The translations under genes and the position numbers were made by a program. This document shows, piece after piece, positions 58,765-64,000 of a DNA stretch of 64,000 nt. The notes beneath the pieces are model-generated. The model was not told where the DNA came from. It saw nothing but the letters and a program-made list of their open reading frames with translations, and ran no database searches. The DNA comes from Protaetiibacter mangrovi. GTDB lineage: Bacteria > Actinomycetota > Actinomycetes > Actinomycetales > Microbacteriaceae. Location: contig NZ_JANTHX010000005.1 of the NCBI RefSeq assembly GCF_024752305.1, forward strand, positions 213,050-277,049, written 5' to 3'. Each line of letters opens with the position of its first letter. Positions within the stretch are counted from its first letter, which is position 1.

Positions 58765-59783
58765 CCGGCCTGCGCGGCCGCGGCCAGCAGCGCGAAGTAG
58801 TCGTCGATGCCCCAGCCGATCGAGAGCGGCGAGGGGTTGGCCGACGCGGCGAGCGGGGTGTCGTTCTCGAGGATCGCGATGCGGCCGGCCGCAATCGCCG
58901 GGATCTTCGACAGCAGCGGGTCGGCCTGCAGCTGGGCGACGATCGCGCCCGAGGCGTCGCCGTAGGTGACGAACACGTCGACGTCCGAGAAGCGATCCGC
59001 CTGCTCGGCGCTCACCGTCGTGTAGAAGAGCTCGCTGCCCGCGGACTCCTCGGCGACGACCGTCGGCACCGGCAATCCGAGGCTCTCGAGGAAGCCCGGA
59101 CGGGTGTCGAGGCTCGTGTAGAACCCGATCTGGCTGAAGTCGCTCGGGTCGATGTAGGAGAAGAGCACCTTCTTGCCCTCGAGCTCCGCGTGGGCCTGCA
59201 GGGCGTCGTCGATCTCGCCGTGCAGCTGCTCGATGAGGGCGTCGCCTTCGCTCGCGAGCCCGAGAGCCGCCGAGTCGAGTCGGATCATGTCCTCGAGCGA
59301 GGTGCCCCAGGCGACCTCGGGGTAGGCGACGACGGGGGCGATCTTGGAGAGCGTGTCGTAGTCCTCCTGGGTGAGCCCCGAGTAGGCGGCGAGGATCACG
59401 TCGGGCTGCGTGTCGGCGACGGCCTCGTAGTCGATGCCGTCGGTCTCGTCGAACAGCACGGGGGTCTCCGCGTCGAGCTCGGTCAGACGGTCCTCGACCC
59501 AGGGGAGCACCCCGTCGCCGTCGTCGTCGCCCCAGGTCACCTTCGCCATCCCGACGGGGACGACGCCGAGCGCGAGCGGCACCTCCTGGTTCGACCACGA
59601 GACCGTCGCCACCCGTTCCGGCTTCTCGGTGATGGTGGTCTCGCCGAATGCGTGGGAGATCGTCACCGGGAAGGCGCCGTCGCCGGAGGCCTCCGTGGCC
59701 GTGTCGGGGGTGGTGGTTCCGGCGCAGGCCGACAGCAGGAGTGCTGCGGCCGCGACGATCGGGACGGTGCGGAGAGCGCGCAC
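58761..59783 (-). CDS. Iron-siderophore substrate-binding lipoprotein
   Basis: A 340-residue binding protein, first gene of the uptake operon. The lipobox LLSAC puts the lipidated Cys at residue 20. The FepB/FecB-type domain follows (PERVATVSWSNQEVPLALGVVPVG; AYSGLTQEDYDTLSKIAPVVAYP). It should sit on the outer face of the membrane and catch ferric siderophore. Two IdeR/DtxR-like boxes lie upstream, so the operon is probably repressed when iron is plentiful. No siderophore biosynthesis gene is in the window. Confidence 0.94.
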   Translation of the reverse strand: MRALRTVPIVAAAALLLSACAGTTTPDTATEASGDGAFPVTISHAFGETTITEKPERVATVSWSNQEVPLALGVVPVGMAKVTWGDDDGDGVLPWVEDRLTELDAETPVLFDETDGIDYEAVADTQPDVILAAYSGLTQEDYDTLSKIAPVVAYPEVAWGTSLEDMIRLDSAALGLASEGDALIEQLHGEIDDALQAHAELEGKKVLFSYIDPSDFSQIGFYTSLDTRPGFLESLGLPVPTVVAEESAGSELFYTTVSAEQADRFSDVDVFVTYGDASGAIVAQLQADPLLSKIPAIAAGRIAILENDTPLAASANPSPLSIGWGIDDYFALLAAAAQAG

Positions 59784-59812
59784 GAGGATCCTTTCGGGAC
59801 GGATGATGAGGA

Positions 59813-59825
59813 TAGGCTCACCTTA
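59813..59825. promoter_or_regulatory. IdeR/DtxR-type iron box 1
   Basis: TAGGCTCACCTTA (reverse complement TAAGGTGAGCCTA) matches the half-site pattern of actinobacterial iron boxes (TTAGGTnAGCCTAA). It lies 30 bp upstream of the binding-protein start, over the likely promoter or leader. Confidence 0.7.
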
Positions 59826-59836
59826 GGGGGTGGTTG

Positions 59837-59855
59837 TTAGGTAAGCCTAATCTCA
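59837..59855. promoter_or_regulatory. IdeR/DtxR-type iron box 2
   Basis: TTAGGTAAGCCTAATCTCA contains the near-perfect palindrome TTAGGTAAGCCTAA (59837-59850), a strong DtxR/IdeR site. It lies 54 bp upstream of the binding-protein start and 12 bp from box 1. It also lies just after the stop of the M3 peptidase gene (59894). Confidence 0.85.
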
Positions 59856-59893
59856 CCAGCCGCGCGGCTGTCAACTCGGCGACGGGGATCCGG

Positions 59894-61912
59894 TCAGTCG
59901 AGACCGCGGCGCGCGAGGAGCGGGCCGAGTTCGGCGTCGCGACCGCGGAAGTCGCGGAACGCCGCGAGCGGGTCGCGGGTGCCGGCGGCCTGCAGCAGGC
60001 GGCGGCGGAAGCGCTCGCCGTTCTCCCTGGTCAGGCCCCCGTTCTCGCGGAACCACTCGACCGTGTCGGCGTCGAGCACCTCGCTCCAGATGTACGAGTA
60101 GTACCCGGCGTCGTAGCCGCCCGCGAACACGTGCGCGAAGTAGGTGGTCGCGTAGCGCGGGGGCACCGCGTCGTCCGCGAGCCCGACGGATGCGAGCGCC
60201 CCCGCCTCGAAGGCGGCGGCATCCGTGACCGCGGCCGCCTGCTCCACGTCGAGGGTGTGCCACGCCTGATCGAGCAGCGCCGCCTGCAGGTACTCGCTCG
60301 TGCCGAAGCCCTGCCCGAACCGCTCCGCATCCCGCAGCCTCTGCGCGACGCCCGCGTCGAGGGGCTCGCCGGTCTCGTGGTGCCGCGCGTAGTTCGTGAG
60401 CACCTCGGGCCACATGGCCCACATCTCGTTGACCTGGCTCGGGAACTCCACGAAGTCGCGGAACACGTTCGTGCCGGCGAGGCTCGGGTAGCCCGCGTGC
60501 GCGAACAGGCCGTGCAGGGCGTGCCCGAACTCGTGGAAGAAGGTCTCGACCTCGTCGAGGGTCAGCAGGGTCGGCTCGCCGGCCGCGGGACGCGGCACGT
60601 TGAGGTTGTTGGTGACCACCGAGGCGGGCACTCCGAGCAGCTCGTTCCGTGAGACGAGCGAGTTCATCCAGGCGCCGCCGCGCTTGGAGTCGCGCGTGTA
60701 GAGGTCGAGCAGGTAGAGGCCGATCGGGCCGTCCCCGTCGCTCACCTCGAAGACCCGCACCTCGTCGTTCCAGCCGTGCAGATCCGGGCGCTCCCGGAAG
60801 CTCAGGCCGTACAGCCGCTCGGCGGCGAAGAAGACGCCGTCCTGCAGCACGCGCTCGGCCTCGAACCAGGGGCGCAGCGCTGCGGTGTCGAGATCGTAGC
60901 GCTCGCGGCGCACGGCATCCGCCGCGAAGGCCCAATCGGATGCGGTGACCTCGCCCCCGAAGGTCGCCGACAGCGCCTCGCGCTCGGCGGCCGCGTTGCG
61001 GGCGGCGGCCGGGGCGAGGCGCCCCAGCAGCTCGGCGACGGCGGCGGGCGAGCCCGCGGTCTCGTCGGCCGTCACCACGGACGCGTGGTCGCGGAAGCCG
61101 AGCAGCCGTGCGCGCTCGGCGCGGGCGCGCACGAGCTCGAGCACGAGCTCCCGGTTGTCGTACTCCCCGCCGCGGGTGGCGCGGGCGCGGGAGGCCTCCA
61201 TGATGCGGGCGCGGGTGGCGGCGGATTCGATCGACGACAGCCACGGGTGCCCGGTGGGCAGCACGAGGGTCACCAGCCAGCCCTCGAGATCTCGGGATGC
61301 GGCCGCCTCGCGGGCGGCCGACAGCTCGCCCGCCGTGAGACCGGTGAGCTCGGCGGCATCCGTCACGAGCACGGCGAGCTCGTTGGTGTCGTTCAGCAGG
61401 TTCTTCTCGAAGCGCGTGGTCAGGGTCGACAGCTGCTGGTTGAGCGCGCGCAGCCGTTCCTTCGCCGCGTCGTCGAGGGCGGCGCCGGCGAGCACCATCT
61501 CGATGTGCCGCCGTTCGACGAGGTATCGCTGCTCGTCGTCGAGGTCGTCGCGGGCGGCGTGGATCGCGTCGATGCGGGCGAAGAGGGCCGCGTCGAGCAC
61601 GATCGCGTCGTGGTGGGCGGCGAGGCGCGGGGCGAGCTCCTCCTCGAGGGCCTGGATGGCGTCCGTCGTGTCGGAGGAGGCGAGCGTGAAGAACACGGTG
61701 GCGACCCGGTCGAGCACCCCGCCCGAGCGCTCGAGCGGCGCGAGCGTGTTCTCGAACGTCGGCGGGGCGGGGTCGGCGGTGATCGCGGCGATCTCGGCCA
61801 GCTGCTCGGTCATCCCCACCTCGAACGCCTCGAGGAAGTGCTCGTCGCGCACGGCGGCGAAGTCGGGCAGCTGGTAGGGGAGCTCGCTCTCGGCGAGGAA
61901 CGGATTCGTCAC
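59894..61912 (-). CDS. M3-family peptidyl-dipeptidase / oligopeptidase
   Basis: A 672-residue zinc metallopeptidase of the M3A family (peptidyl-dipeptidase Dcp or oligopeptidase A). The zinc site HEFGHALH lies near residue 460, with the downstream Glu in FRDFVEFPSQVNEMWA. The N-terminus NPFLAESELPYQLPDFAAVRDEHFLEAFEVGM is typical of Dcp. It is cytosolic, with no signal peptide, and clears short peptides. It has its own promoter, divergent from the methyltransferase gene across 23 bp. Confidence 0.94.
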   Translation of the reverse strand: MTNPFLAESELPYQLPDFAAVRDEHFLEAFEVGMTEQLAEIAAITADPAPPTFENTLAPLERSGGVLDRVATVFFTLASSDTTDAIQALEEELAPRLAAHHDAIVLDAALFARIDAIHAARDDLDDEQRYLVERRHIEMVLAGAALDDAAKERLRALNQQLSTLTTRFEKNLLNDTNELAVLVTDAAELTGLTAGELSAAREAAASRDLEGWLVTLVLPTGHPWLSSIESAATRARIMEASRARATRGGEYDNRELVLELVRARAERARLLGFRDHASVVTADETAGSPAAVAELLGRLAPAAARNAAAEREALSATFGGEVTASDWAFAADAVRRERYDLDTAALRPWFEAERVLQDGVFFAAERLYGLSFRERPDLHGWNDEVRVFEVSDGDGPIGLYLLDLYTRDSKRGGAWMNSLVSRNELLGVPASVVTNNLNVPRPAAGEPTLLTLDEVETFFHEFGHALHGLFAHAGYPSLAGTNVFRDFVEFPSQVNEMWAMWPEVLTNYARHHETGEPLDAGVAQRLRDAERFGQGFGTSEYLQAALLDQAWHTLDVEQAAAVTDAAAFEAGALASVGLADDAVPPRYATTYFAHVFAGGYDAGYYSYIWSEVLDADTVEWFRENGGLTRENGERFRRRLLQAAGTRDPLAAFRDFRGRDAELGPLLARRGLD

Positions 61913-61935
61913 CCGGCAAGCCTAGGGTTGGTCAC

Positions 61936-62754
61936 GTGACCGACGAGCCCCTCCCCGAAGAGCACTACACCCACGGCCATCACGAGAGCGTGCTGCGCTC
62001 GCACATCTGGCGCACCGCGCTCAACTCGGCCGCCTACCTGCTGCCGCACCTGCGGCCGGGCATGAGCATCCTCGACGTGGGCGCCGGCCCCGGCACCATC
62101 ACGGTCGACCTCGCCGAGCTCGTGGCGCCCGGGCGCGTGGTGGGCGTCGACGCCTCGGCCGAGGTCGTCGAGCAGGCGCGCCGGCATGCCGCCGAGCGCG
62201 GCGTGACGAACGTCGAGTTCGTCGTGGCCGACGCCTACGCGCTGCCCTACGCCGACGGGGAGTTCGACGTGGTGCACGCGCACCAGGTGCTGCAGCATCT
62301 CGCCCGTCCCGTGGACGCCCTGCGCGAGTGGCGCCGGGTGGTCGGCTCGGACGGCTTCGTCGGCGTGCGGGAGTGCGACTACGGCGGGGTCGTCACCTAC
62401 CCGACGACGCCGGGTCTCGCGTCGTGGGCCGGTCTCTACCAGCAGGTGCACCGCAGCAACGGCGGCGAACCGGATGCCGGGCGCCGCCTCAAGGCGTGGG
62501 CGCGTTCCGCGGGGTTCGCGGCCGTCGACTCGACGGCATCCGTGTGGTGCTTCGCGACCGACGACGAGCGCGCCTGGTGGGGCGGCATGTGGCGTGACCG
62601 CGTGCTCGCCTCGGCGTTCGCGGGCGACGCGCTCGGCAAGGGCTTCGCGTCGCGTGCCGACCTCGAGGCGATCAGCTACGCCTGGGCCCACTGGGCGGAG
62701 GACCCGGACGGCTGGATGGTGTTCCCACACGGCGAGATCATCGCCCGCGCCTAG
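61936..62754 (+). CDS. Class I SAM-dependent methyltransferase
   Basis: A 272-residue methyltransferase. Motif I is ILDVGAGPGTITVDLAE (about residues 45-61), then GVDASAEVVEQARRHAAERGVTNVEFVVADAYALPYADGEFDVVHAHQVLQHL. The core resembles UbiE/COQ5 and Methyltransf_11 proteins. The start is GTG at 61936. The substrate is unknown. Its stop overlaps the stop of the convergent 83-residue gene by 4 bp. Confidence 0.92.
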   Translation: MTDEPLPEEHYTHGHHESVLRSHIWRTALNSAAYLLPHLRPGMSILDVGAGPGTITVDLAELVAPGRVVGVDASAEVVEQARRHAAERGVTNVEFVVADAYALPYADGEFDVVHAHQVLQHLARPVDALREWRRVVGSDGFVGVRECDYGGVVTYPTTPGLASWAGLYQQVHRSNGGEPDAGRRLKAWARSAGFAAVDSTASVWCFATDDERAWWGGMWRDRVLASAFAGDALGKGFASRADLEAISYAWAHWAEDPDGWMVFPHGEIIARA

Positions 62755-63002
62755 TCCAGCAGGTCGCGGTGCACCGAGCCGTCGTGCGCGAGGCGCAGCA
62801 CGGTGCCGTCGCGCCGCCCTGAGCCTGTCGAAGGGTCGAGCTCGACCACGGGGCGCCCCTCGAGCCAGGTGAGGGTCCAGCGCCAGGCGGCGGTGTCGAC
62901 GTCCGCGAGCTCCGCCTCGACTTCGCGGATCGCGGCGACCATCGCATCCGGCACCCGAGGGGGCACCTCCCCGCCCACCGGCCAGCGCGTTCCGAGCTGC
63001 AT
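62751..63002 (-). CDS. Small conserved protein
   Basis: An 83-residue protein (MQLGTRWPVGGEVPPRVPDAM start; AAIREVEAELADVD helix; WRWTLTWLEGRPVVELD). The family is unknown to me, but small acidic proteins of this look, with a conserved MQLGTRW start, sit next to GNAT or aminoacyl-tRNA synthetase genes in actinobacteria. Its ATG overlaps the GNAT stop in TGATG (63000-63004). Residues DPSTGSGRRDG are encoded by a dispersed repeat motif (62817-62835). Confidence 0.7.
   Translation of the reverse strand: MQLGTRWPVGGEVPPRVPDAMVAAIREVEAELADVDTAAWRWTLTWLEGRPVVELDPSTGSGRRDGTVLRLAHDGSVHRDLLD
62817..62835. repeat. Dispersed 19-bp semi-palindromic word inside a gene
   Basis: CCCTGAGCCTGTCGAAGGG is a word that recurs many times in related actinobacterial genomes, as I recall it. 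It lies in frame inside the 83-residue gene, where it encodes STGSG. The host gene stays open. Confidence 0.6.
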
Positions 63003-63442
63003 CAGCCGCGGATCTCGTAGGTGACCCAGCGGGTGCGGGTGGCGACCTTGTCGTAGAGCGCCTGCGCGGTCGCGTTGGTGTCGGCGGTGATCCAGCGCAG
63101 CGACCCGCCGGTGCCCGCCGCGAGCTGCGCGAGGTGCGCGATGAGCGCCCGCCCCGCACCGGTGCCGCGCACCTCGGGGTCGACGAACAGGTCGTCGAGG
63201 AACCAGTCGCGCCCGCCGGAGAAGGTGTCCGGATGCGAGCGGTAGTGCGCGATGCCGACGATCGCGCCGTCGCGCACGGCGACGAGCCCGTCGATGCCGG
63301 AGCCCTCCGCGAGCAGCTGCTCCCACACCCGGTCGAGCACCTCGTCGGTGAACGCGGTCTCGTAGAAGACCCCGTAGTCGGCGAACAGCGTGCGCCAGCG
63401 CGCCGCATCCGCCGGGGCGACGGGCCGCACGACGGTGTCCAC
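63002..63442 (-). CDS. GNAT-family N-acetyltransferase
   Basis: A 146-residue acetyltransferase. The acetyl-CoA motif is DLFVDPEVRGTGAGRALIAHLAQ (about residues 88-110; Q/RxxGxG/A as RGTGAG), followed by WITADTNATAQALYDKVATRTRWVTYE. The start is GTG at 63442, with ggaggt 7 bases upstream and overlapping the end of valS. It acts on an unknown amine, perhaps a metabolite or toxin. It is coupled to valS upstream and the 83-residue gene downstream. Confidence 0.9.
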   Translation of the reverse strand: MDTVVRPVAPADAARWRTLFADYGVFYETAFTDEVLDRVWEQLLAEGSGIDGLVAVRDGAIVGIAHYRSHPDTFSGGRDWFLDDLFVDPEVRGTGAGRALIAHLAQLAAGTGGSLRWITADTNATAQALYDKVATRTRWVTYEIRG

Positions 63443-63444
63443 GC

Positions 63445-64000
63445 TCAGACCTCCGCGACCTCGGCGAGCACGACGTCGCTCACCGCGACCTCGTCCGCCG
63501 CCACCAGGTCGAGACGCTCGATGCGGCCGACGGCGCGCAGGTCGTCGGCCGCCTCCGCGAGGATCGCCGGACCGGCGAGCGTCGCCGAGGTGACGGGCGT
63601 CTTCTGCGAGGCCTTCGCATCCGTCTTGGCGCGGCGGATGCCGATGAGCGCCGCACTCGTCGCGGTGAGCAGGCCGCGCGGTGCGTCGTCCGCGCCGAGC
63701 TCGAGCACCGTCGGCCAGCTCGCCGTGTGCACGGAGCCCGCGTGGGTCCAGCGCCACACCTCCTCGGTCGCGAACGGCAGCACGGGGGCGAGCAGGCGCA
63801 GCATCACGTTGATCGCCGCGCGCAACGCCGCCACGGCGGAGGCCTGACCGGCGCCCTCTCCCGTGTAGGCGCGCTCCTTCACGAGCTCGAGGTAGTCGTC
63901 GCAGAAGGTCCAGAAGAACTGCTCGGTCACCTCGAGGGCCCGCGCGTGGTCGAAGGACTCGTACGCCCGGGTCGCCTCGTCGACGACCCGCGCGAGCTCG
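63445..64000 (-). CDS. valS: Valyl-tRNA synthetase, C-terminal part (gene continues beyond window)
   Basis: The last 184 or so residues of a class I synthetase. The anticodon-binding domain is seen in EQFFWTFCDDYLELVKERAYTG and MLRLLAPVLPFATEEVWRWTHAGSVHTASWPT. The conserved tail RRAKTDAKASQKTPVTSA and RIERLDLVAADEV fits actinobacterial ValS, which lacks the long coiled-coil of some other groups. The frame is open to the end of the window. A start drawn at 63930 would be internal. It is in the same block as clpX, as usual in this order. Confidence 0.92.
   Translation of the reverse strand, partial: ELARVVDEATRAYESFDHARALEVTEQFFWTFCDDYLELVKERAYTGEGAGQASAVAALRAAINVMLRLLAPVLPFATEEVWRWTHAGSVHTASWPTVLELGADDAPRGLLTATSAALIGIRRAKTDAKASQKTPVTSATLAGPAILAEAADDLRAVGRIERLDLVAADEVAVSDVVLAEVAEV

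Overview
The window is high-GC chromosomal DNA of an actinobacterium. The gene order tRNA-Pro, tig, clpP1, clpP2, clpX with valS nearby, the frequent ggatgc/gcatcc words, the many GTGA/ATGA start-stop overlaps and mycobacterial-type families (glbO, devRS, cmtR, fused cydDC) point to a member of the Microbacteriaceae or a close relative. I see no rRNA, insertion sequence, prophage or CRISPR array. No gene-free stretch exceeds 300 bases. Long open frames antisense to real genes are products of base composition and are left out.

Layout. 1-3.2 kb: the end of an upstream gene, an FAD dehydrogenase, a group II truncated haemoglobin and an MscS channel. 3.2-11.5 kb: a dispersed Roadblock / Ras-like GTPase / DUF2510 system. 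It contains two tandem cassettes in the order DUF2510 protein, GTPase, Roadblock, plus two more Roadblock genes and one more DUF2510 gene. A persulfide-detoxification operon (CoA-disulfide-reductase/rhodanese, rhodanese, CstR-like repressor) sits inside this region on the other strand. 11.5-19.5 kb: pepN, rpiB, an Fpg/Nei glycosylase, a PaiB-like FMN protein, an amidohydrolase flanked by two copies of a 128-bp inverted-repeat element, and dps. 19.6-36 kb: a low-oxygen group with a DevS/DevR-like two-component system, a universal stress protein, ackA-pta, an AidB-like flavoprotein, cydA-cydB-cydDC and a second two-component system. 36-42 kb: an orphan DUF2510 protein, cspA, a fatty acid desaturase, an HxlR regulator with a reductase-like protein, a CmtR metal sensor followed by a 21-residue cysteine-rich peptide, an HTH regulator with an MFS exporter, and a Pr6Pr membrane protein. 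42-50.6 kb: two tRNAs, trigger factor, the Clp protease genes, a copper-associated cluster (CopC, YcnI, membrane protein) and clpX. 50.6-64 kb: a BenE-like carrier, two paralogous MFS transporters, a siderophore-uptake operon behind two IdeR/DtxR-type boxes, an M3 peptidase, a methyltransferase, a GNAT and the 3' end of valS.

The strongest candidate for an undescribed system is the Roadblock-GTPase-DUF2510 locus. It resembles the streptomycete conservons but lacks the histidine kinase, and a DUF2510 protein with a helix-turn-helix-like C-terminus stands where DUF742 would be. A C5-N4-G5 motif lies 73-112 bp upstream of four of its transcription units, including the orphan DUF2510 gene 25 kb away. 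A second candidate is the CmtR plus Cys-rich peptide pair. The window also carries several unrelated families of long intergenic palindromes. One palindrome lies inside the coding sequence of the CydD-CydC fusion, at the junction of the two halves.
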